Shown: positions 47,900-56,411 of the stretch, in pieces | Position numbering within the stretch: position 1 is the first letter of the stretch | Layout of the letters: the number at the start of each line of letters is the position of its first letter | NCBI GenBank assembly: GCA_016719385.1 | Contig: JADJZA010000006.1 | Location: forward strand, 310,001-374,000 | Length of the DNA stretch: 64,000 nucleotides | Origin: Candidatus Microthrix subdominans | GTDB taxonomy: Bacteria; Actinomycetota; Acidimicrobiia; Acidimicrobiales; Microtrichaceae | Direction: 5' to 3' | Notes under the pieces: model-generated | The model's database searches: none | The model's input: only the letters and a program-made list of their open reading frames with translations | Told to the model about the DNA's origin: nothing | Position numbers and translations under genes: made by a program

Positions 47900-48769
47900 A
47901 TGAACGAGGACACCTTCACCTTCGACGGAAGCGACGGCCAATCGATCCACGTGTATCGCTGGACCGGAGACGGCACGCCGCGGGCGATCGTCCAATTGGC
48001 GCACGGTATGGGCGAGCACGCCGCCCGCTACCGCCGGTTTGCCGAAGCGCTCACCGACGCCGGATACGTGGTGTACGCCAACGACCATCGCGGTCACGGC
48101 CGCACCGCCGGTGGTCCGGAGCATTACGGCGAGCTTGGGCCGGCCGGGTGGGCGGGCCTCGTCGCCGACATCGGAACGCTCGGCAAACGGGCCCGCGAGG
48201 AGCACCCCGACACGTCGCTGATCCTGTTCGGCCACTCGATGGGCTCGTTTGCGCTCCAGCAGTTTCTGATCGGCCACTCCGGCGACGTGGATGCTGCGGT
48301 CCTCTCGGGCACCTCGGCGCTCGACGTGATTGGAGCTGGAATCGATCCCGATGCCGAGGTCGATCTCAGCGCCTTCAACGCCCCGTTCGAGCCGGCGCCG
48401 ACCGAGTATGAGTGGCTCAGCCGGGATCGCGCCGAGGTCGACGCCTACGTCGCCGACGACGCCTGCGGTTTCGGCCTCGACGCAACGGCCGCTCGCGGCA
48501 TGCTCGAGGGGACCGCATCGACCAGCGATCTGGATTCGATCGCCCGGGTGCGGGCCGATCTGCCGATCTACCTCATGTCGGGCGACGCCGATCCACTGGC
48601 GGGCGGCGGTGAGCTGATCGAGTTGGTTGCTCAGCGCTACCGCGACGCCGGAGTCGACGACGTCTTCGTTGCTCGATACCCGGGGGCACGCCACGAGATC
48701 CTCAACGAGATCAACCGTGACGAGGTCACCGCCGACCTCATTGCGTGGCTCGATCGAGTGCTCGCCTGA
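47900..48769 (+). CDS. Alpha/beta hydrolase, monoacylglycerol lipase-like
   Basis: A 289-residue alpha/beta hydrolase of the Hydrolase_4 (serine aminopeptidase S33-like) group. AHGMGEHAARYRRFAEAL carries the oxyanion HGMGEH motif, YANDHRGHGRT the family's second motif, FGHSMGSF the nucleophile Ser, SGDADPLAGGG the Asp, and PGARHEILNE the catalytic His. This pattern fits monoacylglycerol lipases. It has no signal peptide. GGGAGG precedes ATG 47900. It lies between the rhodanese gene and disA, splitting the usual radA-disA pair. Confidence 0.85.
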   Translation: MNEDTFTFDGSDGQSIHVYRWTGDGTPRAIVQLAHGMGEHAARYRRFAEALTDAGYVVYANDHRGHGRTAGGPEHYGELGPAGWAGLVADIGTLGKRAREEHPDTSLILFGHSMGSFALQQFLIGHSGDVDAAVLSGTSALDVIGAGIDPDAEVDLSAFNAPFEPAPTEYEWLSRDRAEVDAYVADDACGFGLDATAARGMLEGTASTSDLDSIARVRADLPIYLMSGDADPLAGGGELIELVAQRYRDAGVDDVFVARYPGARHEILNEINRDEVTADLIAWLDRVLA

Positions 48770-48848
48770 ACTCTTGCTCGGTGGACGCTTGGCGCTTCGA
48801 CCGACGATTGGTTCGATATCGGGTGGCGGCGCTGCAGCTGGTCCGCTC

Positions 48849-48872
48849 AGGGCCAGGGCCAGGGCCAGGGCC
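48849..48872. repeat. Hexanucleotide repeat (AGGGCC)4 upstream of disA
   Basis: Four exact copies of AGGGCC cover the place where the -35 region of the disA promoter would be expected. The probable -10 box TAAGAT is at 48893-48898. Confidence 0.85.
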
Positions 48873-48892
48873 GGGCATTGGCAGCTTGGCGC

Positions 48893-48898
48893 TAAGAT
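48893..48898 (+). promoter_or_regulatory. Probable -10 box giving leaderless disA mRNA
   Basis: TAAGAT lies six bases before the disA GTG, and no ribosome site exists. Transcription from it would start at or next to the start codon. Leaderless mRNAs are frequent in actinobacteria. No clear -35 box is seen. Confidence 0.45.
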
Positions 48899-48904
48899 AG
48901 AAAC

Positions 48905-49978
48905 GTGATCGCTCGGCGCAAACAGGAGTTGTGGGACGCGCTGTCGGCGGTCGCTCCCGGAACCCAGCTGCGCGACGGCCTCGATCGCATCTCCAAGGCG
49001 AGGATGGGCGCCCTGATCGTCGTCGGGGATGGCCCGGAGGTGCTCAACGTGTGTTCGGGCGGGTTCCTCCTCGACGCAGCGTTCACGCCCCAACGGTTGA
49101 GCGAGCTGGCCAAGATGGACGGCGCCATCATCTTGTCGGCCGACTCGTCGCGTATTGCCCGCGCCAACGTTCACCTGGTGCCCAACCCCAACGTGCCGAC
49201 CACCGAGACCGGCACCCGCCATCGCACCGCCGAGCGTGTGGCGCGCTCGGTCGGCGTGCCGGTGGCCACCGTGTCCGAGGACATGGCGGTGCTCACCGTG
49301 TACCGGGGCGACGAGAAGTACCAGCTCGAGTCGATCCCCAACATCCTCAACCGCTGCGATCAGGCGCTGCAGACGCTGGAGCGCTACAAGAGCCGCCTCA
49401 ACGAGGAGCTGGCCAGCCTGACCGCCCACGAGGTGGAGGGCCTGGTGACACTGCGCGACGTCATCGTCGTGCTGCAGCGCTCCGAGATGGTCAGCCGGAT
49501 CGCCGACGAACTCCGGCACCACCTGATCGAGCTGGGTGCCGACGGCCGCCTGGTGCGCCTCCAGCTTCGCGACCTGATGGCGGGCGTCGGCGACGAACGC
49601 ACCAACCTGATCCGCGACTACGCACCCGACGGCATCGAACCTGCGGAGGCGCTCGAGCGTCTGCGGGACCTGGACCCGGGCGAGATCACCGACCCCGACG
49701 ATGTCGGCGACGTGCTCGAGCTCGGCGACGGCAACTCGGTCGACCTCGACCAGACGATGCAGCCGCGCGGCTATCGCATCCTGGCACGCATCCTGCCCCG
49801 GCTTCCCGAGCCGGTGATCGAAGCGGTGGTCGGCAGCTGCGGCCGGTTCGACAAGCTGATGCGGGCCTCGACCGAGGAACTGGCCGACGTGGCCGAGGTG
49901 AGCGAGCAGCTGGCAGCGGTCATCCGTGACGGTCTCAGCCAGCAGGCTCAATCGTCGATCCTCAACCGCTACCAGTAG
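48905..49978 (+). CDS. disA: DNA integrity scanning protein DisA, diadenylate cyclase
   Basis: A 357-residue protein that makes cyclic di-AMP from ATP and stops when bound to branched DNA. The DAC domain (1-140) has the DGA motif Asp72-Ala74 in KMDGAIILS and the RHR motif at 105-107 in GTRHRTAER. A helical spine and a C-terminal helix-hairpin-helix domain (VIEAVVGSCGRFDKLMRAS, ELADVAEVSEQLAAVI) complete the normal architecture. GTG 48905 is the start. RadA, which inhibits DisA in other bacteria, is encoded 1.6 kb upstream. Confidence 0.96.
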   Translation: MIARRKQELWDALSAVAPGTQLRDGLDRISKARMGALIVVGDGPEVLNVCSGGFLLDAAFTPQRLSELAKMDGAIILSADSSRIARANVHLVPNPNVPTTETGTRHRTAERVARSVGVPVATVSEDMAVLTVYRGDEKYQLESIPNILNRCDQALQTLERYKSRLNEELASLTAHEVEGLVTLRDVIVVLQRSEMVSRIADELRHHLIELGADGRLVRLQLRDLMAGVGDERTNLIRDYAPDGIEPAEALERLRDLDPGEITDPDDVGDVLELGDGNSVDLDQTMQPRGYRILARILPRLPEPVIEAVVGSCGRFDKLMRASTEELADVAEVSEQLAAVIRDGLSQQAQSSILNRYQ

Positions 49979-50020
49979 CCACCGTCATCAGGAGCCGAAC
50001 AACTCGGCCGAAAGGGGACC

Positions 50021-50716
50021 ATGCGCATCACGTTGCACACCGGCACGCCGGCGGAGATCGCTCGTCCGGCCGGGGTGACGCCCGCTCGTGGCCTCGTCAT
50101 GTGGCCCGATATCCGTGGTCTGCGGCCGCTGTTCGACCAGCATGCTCAACGGGTGGCCGACGCCGAGGGCTGGGTCGTGGTTGTGCCGGAGATGTGGCCC
50201 GGCCGCGAGCAGCTGAGCGTGGTCGATCGCCTGGAGTCCGCCGGTGAGCTGCGCGATGACGCCAAACTGGCCGATGCGCTGGCTGCAGCGGAGGCGACCG
50301 GGTGCGACACCGTTGGCATCATGGGGTTCTGCATGGGTGGCATGTACGCCATGAAGGCCTCGTCGTCGGGGCGGTTCGACGCTTCGGTGAGCTTCTACGG
50401 CATGATCCGCATGCCCGAGGCGTGGCGGGCTCCCCATCAGACCGATGCCATCGATTCGGTCGCAGCGCCGGGAGCGTGTCCCGTGCTGGCGCTGTGCGGC
50501 ACGGAGGATCCGTGGCTGCCGGAGAGCGAGTTGGACGAGCTGGACGAGGTGGCCACCGTGGTGCGCTACCCCGGCGCCGACCATGCGTTCGCCCAGGACC
50601 CCGACGGTGCCAACCACCGCCCCGAGGATGCGGCCGACGCGTGGGGGCGTGCCCTGGCGTTTCTGGGCAGCGGCGGCGATCCGACCGCTGCGAGCGAAGC
50701 GGGGTCACCAACGTGA
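50021..50716 (+). CDS. Dienelactone hydrolase family protein
   Basis: A 231-residue alpha/beta hydrolase whose nucleophile is Cys in MGFCMGGMYA, the hallmark of dienelactone hydrolases; the Asp is in CGTEDPWLPE and the His in PGADHAFAQDPDG. These enzymes open lactone rings in chlorocatechol degradation, but many relatives act on unrelated esters, so the substrate is open. AAGGGGACC precedes ATG 50021. Its stop overlaps the next start as GTGA, suggesting coupled synthesis with the DUF480-nitrobindin protein. Confidence 0.85.
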   Translation: MRITLHTGTPAEIARPAGVTPARGLVMWPDIRGLRPLFDQHAQRVADAEGWVVVVPEMWPGREQLSVVDRLESAGELRDDAKLADALAAAEATGCDTVGIMGFCMGGMYAMKASSSGRFDASVSFYGMIRMPEAWRAPHQTDAIDSVAAPGACPVLALCGTEDPWLPESELDELDEVATVVRYPGADHAFAQDPDGANHRPEDAADAWGRALAFLGSGGDPTAASEAGSPT

Positions 50717-51810
50717 GCGACGACCTGATGAGCGGCGAACCGGCGACCGGCGAGGTCGCGCCTGCGCTCGGAGCCATCGAACTCCGGGTGCTGGGATGCC
50801 TGATGGAGAAAGAGCTGACCGTTCCCTCCACCTACCCGCTGACGCTCAACGCGCTGGTGACGGCCGCCAACCAGAGCTCGGGGCGCAACCCGATCATGGC
50901 GCTCGACGCAGGCGAGGTTGCCGGCGCGCTCGACGCCCTGCGAGATCGCTCGCTGATTCGTCGGGTGTATCCCCGCTCCGGAGAGCGACGGGAGAAGTTC
51001 CGTCAGGTGGCCGACGAGGTGTTGGAGCTGTCCGATGGTCGTCGGGCGGTGCTGACGCTGCTGATGCTGCGCGGGCCGCAGACGCCAGGGGAGTTGCGCA
51101 GCCGGGCCGGCCGCCTCCACAGCTTTGGCGAGCTGTCCGAGGTGACCGATGCGCTGGGCGAGCTGGCCGGTCGCACCACGCCGCTGGTCGTCGAGCTGCC
51201 CCGTCAGGCCGGTCGCCGCGAGGCCCGCTGGGCCCACCTGCTGGGAAGCGCTGCGCCGGCCGATGTGGTGGCGGAACAAGCCGACCCGCCTTCCGTCGAT
51301 TCGCCACCTCCACCTGCGATGTCACCGTTGCTCGACCCGCTGCGACCGCTGATCGGCCGCTGGGAAGGGTCCGGGAAAGGGGAGTACCCGACGATCGACG
51401 ACTTCGGGTACTCCGAAACGATCACGTTCGCGCCGCTGGCCGACAAGCCGGTGCTGGTCTATACGTCGGCGACCAGGCACGCCGACGACGGTCGTCCGCT
51501 GCACGCCGAGACCGGCTACCTGCGGTTGATCGGGGAGTCGGAGGTGGAGCTGGTCATCGCCCAGGCGCCCGGCCTCATCGAGGCGGGATCCGGCCTCGCC
51601 ACCCATCCCGGTGGCGCCGAGGATCGGCACGCCGTGCGCTTGGCGATCGACTCCACCATCGTCGCCGGCACACCCACGGCCAAGGAGGTCACCGCCACGG
51701 AGCGGCGCTACCTGGTGACGGGCAATCGGCTCGGCTACGACCTCGCCATGGCTGCGGTCGGCCTCCCGATGACCCACCACCTGACCGCCGAACTGAAGCG
51801 GGTCGAGTAG
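50713..51810 (+). CDS. DUF480 (YceH) winged-helix protein fused to nitrobindin-like barrel
   Basis: A 365-residue two-part protein. Residues 20-180 follow the YceH/DUF480 family: LGCLMEKELTVPSTYPLTLN, NQSSGRNPIM, and a second winged helix MLRGPQTPGELRSRAGRLHSF. A Pro-rich linker (180-205) leads to residues 206-365, a nitrobindin-type ten-stranded barrel starting LIGRWEGSGKGEYPTI, with LHAETGYLRLIGES, LVIAQAPGLIEAGSG and an end MTHHLTAELKRVE whose histidines fit the heme ligand. Nitrobindins bind ferric heme and nitric oxide or peroxynitrite. The fusion suggests a heme- or NO-responsive DNA-binding protein, which is inference. GTG 50713 overlaps the hydrolase stop. Confidence 0.8.
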   Translation: MSDDLMSGEPATGEVAPALGAIELRVLGCLMEKELTVPSTYPLTLNALVTAANQSSGRNPIMALDAGEVAGALDALRDRSLIRRVYPRSGERREKFRQVADEVLELSDGRRAVLTLLMLRGPQTPGELRSRAGRLHSFGELSEVTDALGELAGRTTPLVVELPRQAGRREARWAHLLGSAAPADVVAEQADPPSVDSPPPPAMSPLLDPLRPLIGRWEGSGKGEYPTIDDFGYSETITFAPLADKPVLVYTSATRHADDGRPLHAETGYLRLIGESEVELVIAQAPGLIEAGSGLATHPGGAEDRHAVRLAIDSTIVAGTPTAKEVTATERRYLVTGNRLGYDLAMAAVGLPMTHHLTAELKRVE

Positions 51811-51911
51811 CGCCCATCCTCCATCGGTTGCGCCGTGGGTCGCGAAACCTCGACGTCGCAAGCGAATCCGTGGTGTAGCTTCGCCGCACCGCAAAATGTG
51901 GGGGTGTCTCC

Positions 51912-52518
51912 ATGATTTGGACGAGCGACGAAGCGTATCGGCGTGGCATCGATGTGATGTCCGAGGTGGTCGAGCAGGTGCCCGGTGACGCCTGGGGTCG
52001 GCCATCGCCGTGTGAAGGCTGGCGAGCGCTTGATGTTCTCGGCCACGTCGGCGCCGCGACGGCCATGGGGCTGCACATCCTGCGCGGGCGAAGCGCCCGA
52101 TCTCGGCTTCGGGCGTCAGGATCCGCCCGGTGACGCCGTCCGGGCCGACCCGTTGCTGTGGTGGACCGGCTTGGCCGCCCCCGCCCGGGAAGCGGTGGCG
52201 GAGATCGACGACCTCGGCCTGGAGCGGGTGGTCGACACCCCGATGGGGCGTCGCTCCGTTCGGGACGGGCTCAGGTTCCCGGCAGCCGACCTGTTCCTCC
52301 ACGCCTGGGACATCGCGGCGGCGACCGACGTGAGCGTCTCGATCCCCGACGACGCAGTCCCGTTCGTTCGCGCGCTCGGCGACGCGGTTCCACCAGAGGT
52401 GATGCGCTCGCCGGGGGTGTTCGGCGCCGAGGTGTCCGTCCCAGACGGTGCCACTGCGGTCGACCGTCTCCTCGGGTGGACCGGGCGGAACCCCCGATGG
52501 GAGTCGCCCACCCAATGA
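51912..52518 (+). pseudogene. TIGR03086/DinB-like metal-binding protein gene, frameshifted
   Basis: Two frames together encode one protein of about 201 residues. Frame 1 (ATG 51912, stop at 52133) gives the N-terminal part with PCEGWRALDVLGHVGAATAM. From about 52090 the sequence continues in another frame as GEAPDLGFGRQDPPGDAV, then WWTGLAAPAREAVAEIDDL and DLFLHAWDIAAATDV, ending at 52518. The pattern is that of the maleylpyruvate isomerase/mycothiol-transferase (DinB-like) family TIGR03086, whose histidines bind metal. One extra base, C 52089, breaks the frame. It is either a sequence error or a recent pseudogene, as both halves are otherwise intact. Confidence 0.75.
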
Positions 52519-52579
52519 ACGCAGCGCTGGTCGGACAGCCGCACCGGCGAGGCGTCCGCGCCGAGCGGCTGGGATCGAC

Positions 52580-53236
52580 TCAGCGGGCGCGGATCTCGAG
52601 CTCGCGTCGCTTCAAGATGACGTAGGCCCGGTCGTGCTGTTCGATCCAGCCGAGGCGCATGAACGCCGAGATCGCCTTGTTGACGCGTTCGCGGCTGGCG
52701 CCGATCAGCCCGGCCAGCTCTTCCTGGGTGATGGGAATCTCGAAGGCATCGGTGTCGCCGGCCAACTCGAGCAGGCGCTTGGCGGTACGGCCGGTCACAT
52801 CGAGGAAGAACGCATCGGCGAGCGCTGCGTCCATGTGGCGCAGCCGCCCGCTGAGCATCTTCACCACCTCCCACAGGAGGGCGGGGCGCTCATCGAGGAT
52901 GGCGCGCAGCGGGCCGAAGGGAACCGACAGCACCTGCGACGGCTCGAGCGCCCGGGCGTCGGCCGAGCGTCCGGTGCCGTCGAACAGGCTCATCTCGCCA
53001 AACAGGTCGCCTGATTCCATCAGAGCGACTATCGACTCGCGACCGTCGACCGAGCGGTTGCCGATCGCCACCCGGCCCGACTCGACAACGAACAATGCGT
53101 CGGCATCCTCGTCCTCCTTGAACAGCACGTCGCCTCGAACCAGGTCGAGGCTGGACGACTCGTCGAGCATGCGATCGAGCTCGGAGTCGGTGAGCGCAGC
53201 GAACAAGGTGACTTCGGCAAGCTTGGATCGATCCAC
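52580..53236 (-). CDS. Crp/Fnr family transcriptional regulator
   Basis: A 218-residue regulator. The N-terminal cyclic-nucleotide-binding barrel has FGEMSLFDGTGRSADARAL, close to the cAMP-pocket motif FGE(L)..L....RSA. A long dimer helix follows, and then a winged helix TQEELAGLIGASRERVNKAI with LGWIEQ. It is therefore probably cAMP-responsive, like mycobacterial Crp/Cmr proteins. No cysteine cluster for an iron-sulfur centre is seen. GTG 53236 starts it. It is divergent from ispDF with only about 60 bases between the starts, so it may control that gene or itself. Confidence 0.88.
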   Translation of the reverse strand: MDRSKLAEVTLFAALTDSELDRMLDESSSLDLVRGDVLFKEDEDADALFVVESGRVAIGNRSVDGRESIVALMESGDLFGEMSLFDGTGRSADARALEPSQVLSVPFGPLRAILDERPALLWEVVKMLSGRLRHMDAALADAFFLDVTGRTAKRLLELAGDTDAFEIPITQEELAGLIGASRERVNKAISAFMRLGWIEQHDRAYVILKRRELEIRAR

Positions 53237-53296
53237 GAGCGCATCCTAGTGCTGAGCCTGCTCATGCTGTGGCCGATGGCACTCGCCTACCTTGTG

Positions 53297-54517
53297 ATGG
53301 TGCTCGATGTGTGGACGATCGTGGTGGCCGCCGGCTCCGGGCGGCGTTTCGGGGGGCCCAAGCAGTTCGTCGCCCTTGCGGGTCGGCCCCTGCTGGCCTG
53401 GGCGCTCGAGGCGGCTGCGGAGGTCTCCACCGGTGTCGTGGTCGTCGTGCCCGCCGACCGGTTGGAGCACCTGGCCCGGCTGCGGCCGCAGCTGCCCGGC
53501 ATCGACGCCGTCGTGGCCGGGGGTGCCACACGCTCGGAATCGGTGCGGGCCGGGCTGGCGGCAGTGCCAGCAACGGCTGGAATCGTCGCCGTGCACGACG
53601 GGGCGCGCCCGTTGGCCGACCGGGCCGTGTTCCGTCGGGTGATCGACGCGGTTGCGTCCCCGGACGGGGCGGCCGGAGCCATCCCTGGCGTGGCGCTGAC
53701 CGACACGCTGCGTTCGAACGATGGATCGGTGGTCGATCGGGACACGCTGATCGCCGTGCAGACGCCCCAGGCCTTCCGTGCGGACGCGTTGCGCCAGGCG
53801 CACCGGGATCATCGCGAGGCCACCGACGACGCCTCGCTGATCGAGGCCTGCGGGCAGCGGATTGAGGTCGTCGAGGGGGACCCGGCGAACCTGAAGGTGA
53901 CCGTGCCGTCGGACCTCGTCGTCGCCGCAGCGCTGCTGGCCGAACGGGATGCGACCGGGCCTGCACCCCACGCCGATGACCGCCCGGGTGCGGCGGCGCG
54001 GGAGGATGGGGAGATGGCCGACCACGACCGCACCGAGCCGATCGACCTGCGCGTCGGCAACGGCTTCGACATCCATCGCTTCTCCGACGATCCCGAGCGT
54101 CGCTGTGTGCTCGGCGGAGTCGAGATTCCCGGTGTGCCCGGGCTGGAGGCCCACAGCGACGGTGATCCGGTCGCCCATGCGGTCGCCGAGGCGCTGCTGG
54201 GTGCCATCGGGCTCGGTGATTTGGGTTCCCACTTTCCCGACACCGACCCGGCTCACGCAGGCGCCGACTCGATGGCACTGCTCGGCGAGGTGGTCGCCCG
54301 TGTGGCCGACGCCGGTTGGCAGGCGGTCAACGTCGACTGTTCGGTGATCGCCGAACGACCCAAGCTGGCGCCTCACCGCGACGAGATGACCCGGCGGCTC
54401 AGCGATGTGGTCGGCGCGCCTGTGTCGGTCAAAGGACGACGTGCCGAGGGCGTCGGTTCGCTCGGCTCCGGCGAAGCGATCGTTGCGCTGGCCAGCGCAC
54501 TGGTGGCCCGCCGATGA
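53297..54517 (+). CDS. ispDF: Bifunctional IspD/IspF enzyme of the MEP pathway
   Basis: One 406-residue chain joins two enzymes of non-mevalonate isoprenoid synthesis. Residues 5-215 are IspD (MEP cytidylyltransferase): IVVAAGSGRRFGGPKQF, GGATRSESVRAGL, VHDGARPLADRAV and QTPQAFRAD. A Pro/Asp linker leads to IspF (about 250-406): GNGFDIHRF with DxH metal ligands, EAHSDGDPVAHAVAEALLGA and FPDTDPAHAGADSM. The intervening IspE step must be encoded elsewhere. ATG 53297 or GTG 53309 may start it; no ribosome site is visible, and a TACCTT box just upstream would give a leaderless mRNA. It overlaps rlmB by ATGA. Confidence 0.9.
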   Translation: MVLDVWTIVVAAGSGRRFGGPKQFVALAGRPLLAWALEAAAEVSTGVVVVVPADRLEHLARLRPQLPGIDAVVAGGATRSESVRAGLAAVPATAGIVAVHDGARPLADRAVFRRVIDAVASPDGAAGAIPGVALTDTLRSNDGSVVDRDTLIAVQTPQAFRADALRQAHRDHREATDDASLIEACGQRIEVVEGDPANLKVTVPSDLVVAAALLAERDATGPAPHADDRPGAAAREDGEMADHDRTEPIDLRVGNGFDIHRFSDDPERRCVLGGVEIPGVPGLEAHSDGDPVAHAVAEALLGAIGLGDLGSHFPDTDPAHAGADSMALLGEVVARVADAGWQAVNVDCSVIAERPKLAPHRDEMTRRLSDVVGAPVSVKGRRAEGVGSLGSGEAIVALASALVARR

Positions 54518-55563
54518 GCCGGGGAACGGGAGGCTCGAGAAACAACCCGTCCGGCGGTAAGCGGCCGGCGCGGGGTGGCGTCGGCAAGGGCGCTTCTCCC
54601 AAGGGCGGTGGACCTGGCCGAGGGCGAGGTTCGGGCGCCGGCGAACGGACGCCGAGCAGGGGTGGCTCAGGAGGCAAGCCGCCACGGGGCAAAGCGGGCG
54701 GAGGCCAGCGCAGCGGACCCCCTCGCCGCGGCCCGACCGCTCAGACCGGCAGCTCGGTTCGCTACAGCGATCGCGGCGACCGTCGAACCCGGCCGAGCGC
54801 CACCACCTCGCGCTACGGCTTGGGCGGGGACCAGGTCGAGGGTCGTCAGGCCGTGCGCGAGCTGTTGCTGGCGGGCACCCGCAAGGTGCGCGAGATCTTC
54901 CTGGCCGAGGACCTCGACCCGGCGCCGGTGCTCGACGACATTCGTCAGCTGGCACGCGAGCAGCGGGTGATGGTGACCGAGCTGGGACGTAAGGCGCTCG
55001 ACCGTCGCAGCTACACCGAGTCCAGCCAAGGCGTGGTGGCCGAGGCCGCCGAGCTGAAGCCGGTCGAGCTCGAGGACCTCGTTGCAGACGGCGGCCGTGG
55101 CGGTTCGCCGTTTCTGCTGGCCCTCGATGGGGTCACCGACCCCCGCAACCTGGGTGCGCTGCTGCGAACTGCAGAATGTGCCGGCGTGGATGGGGTCATC
55201 CTGCCCCGACACCGGGCTGCGCACGTCACGCCGACGGTGACCAAGACGGCCGCCGGTGCCGTCGAGCACCTGCCGATGGCTCTGGTGGGCGGGTTGCCCG
55301 CTGCGATCGAGTCGCTCCGTTCGGCGGGGGTGTGGGTGGTCGGCCTGGACAGCGCCGGTCCCACCTCGCTCTACGACCTGACCGTCGCCACCCAGCCGAT
55401 CTGCCTCGTCGCCGGCGCCGAGGGCAAAGGTCTGTCGCGTCTGGTGGCGCGCCGCTGCGACGAGGTGGTGTCGCTGCCGCTACGAGGCAGCCTCGACTCG
55501 TTGAACGTGGCTGCGGCGGTGGCGATCGCCACCTACGAGATCACCCGACGTCGCTCGTTGTGA
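54514..55563 (+). CDS. rlmB: 23S rRNA (guanosine-2'-O)-methyltransferase RlmB
   Basis: A 349-residue SpoU/TrmH-family methyltransferase. A Gly/Arg/Pro-rich N-terminal tail (1-95) is typical of actinobacterial forms. The substrate-binding domain starts with EGRQAVRELLLAGTRKVREI. The knotted SAM domain has LALDGVTDPRNLGALLRTAE, CLVAGAEGKGLSRLV and SLDSLNVAAAVAIATYE. It methylates a guanosine in the 23S peptidyl-transferase region. ATG 54514 overlaps the ispDF stop. In mycobacteria cysS stands between ispF and this gene; here it is absent. Confidence 0.9.
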   Translation: MSRGTGGSRNNPSGGKRPARGGVGKGASPKGGGPGRGRGSGAGERTPSRGGSGGKPPRGKAGGGQRSGPPRRGPTAQTGSSVRYSDRGDRRTRPSATTSRYGLGGDQVEGRQAVRELLLAGTRKVREIFLAEDLDPAPVLDDIRQLAREQRVMVTELGRKALDRRSYTESSQGVVAEAAELKPVELEDLVADGGRGGSPFLLALDGVTDPRNLGALLRTAECAGVDGVILPRHRAAHVTPTVTKTAAGAVEHLPMALVGGLPAAIESLRSAGVWVVGLDSAGPTSLYDLTVATQPICLVAGAEGKGLSRLVARRCDEVVSLPLRGSLDSLNVAAAVAIATYEITRRRSL

Positions 55564-55575
55564 GCGTTGGGTTTC

Positions 55576-55610
55576 GGGGGGATCGGCCCCCGTCGGTCCC
55601 CTTCCAGGGG
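55576..55610 (+). terminator. Possible double-hairpin terminator after rlmB
   Basis: GGGGG-ATCGG-CCCCC and CCCCT-TCC-AGGGG form two short GC hairpins in tandem 12-47 bases after the rlmB stop. No U tract follows, so the call is weak. Confidence 0.35.
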
Positions 55611-55734
55611 TGCCGTTCCGGAGGGTCACCGACTTTTCTGGCGGCGGCTACTACTCTCCTCAGCACCGATTGTTGTCACACGCCTCGGTGAGCCGCCCGG
55701 GTAGTCCATCCAGGTCGACGGCGGGAACCAACAC

Positions 55735-56340
55735 ATGACCGAACCAACACGATCACGATCTTCTCGTCCCACCCAGCCCAACGCCGGGCGCGGGATCGCC
55801 CTCGTCGCCGTTGCAGTGATCATCGGCGTGCTGCTGGTCTGGAAGAACCCCGGCACTGGCCAGGTGACGGCCTCACCCGATCTGCACTCGGCCACGTCGA
55901 CAACCGCCGGTGGTGACGATCCTGCCAAGGACGCGACCACGACGACCGCTGCGCCGACGACGTCGGTGCCGGTCGCCGAGCTGAAGGTCACCGTGGCCAA
56001 CGCCTCCGGGGTGAGCGGTGCGGCCGGCGACGTTGCCGAGAAGTTGAAGGCGGCCGGCTATACGAGCGTTGCGGCGCTCAACGGCGACAAGGGCCAGCCG
56101 ACCAAGGTGTACTTCGAGAACGGCTTCGAGGCCGACGCCAAGGCTGTCGCCAAGGCCGCCGGGCTCCCCGAGTCAACCGTGGAGGCGCGGCCCCCCGAGG
56201 TTTCCATCGAGGCCAGCGGCAAGAACGCTCAGGTGATCGTCATTCTCGGCGACGGCTTCGATCCGGCGAAACCGGGTGCAGACGGTGGCGACGCGGCCAC
56301 CAGCACACCGCCGGGCGTGGCGACCACCGCGGCGGGATAG
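55735..56340 (+). CDS. LytR C-terminal domain membrane protein
   Basis: A 201-residue protein: a short basic cytoplasmic start, one membrane helix (GIALVAVAVIIGVLLVW, about 19-36), a Thr/Ala-rich linker, and an outer LytR_C domain beginning LKVTVANASGVSGAAGDVAEKL and continuing with KVYFENGFEADAKAVAKAAGL. The domain accompanies LytR-CpsA-Psr cell-wall ligases and probably binds wall polymers; here it stands alone. The C-terminal tail is low complexity. It has its own upstream gap of 170 bases. Confidence 0.78.
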   Translation: MTEPTRSRSSRPTQPNAGRGIALVAVAVIIGVLLVWKNPGTGQVTASPDLHSATSTTAGGDDPAKDATTTTAAPTTSVPVAELKVTVANASGVSGAAGDVAEKLKAAGYTSVAALNGDKGQPTKVYFENGFEADAKAVAKAAGLPESTVEARPPEVSIEASGKNAQVIVILGDGFDPAKPGADGGDAATSTPPGVATTAAG

Positions 56341-56411
56341 CCCGACCGGAGCCCCCAGGCATCCGGGGAGAGGGGTGCGGGCCGATCGCAGTCGGTCGTT
56401 ACCCTGGCCGG

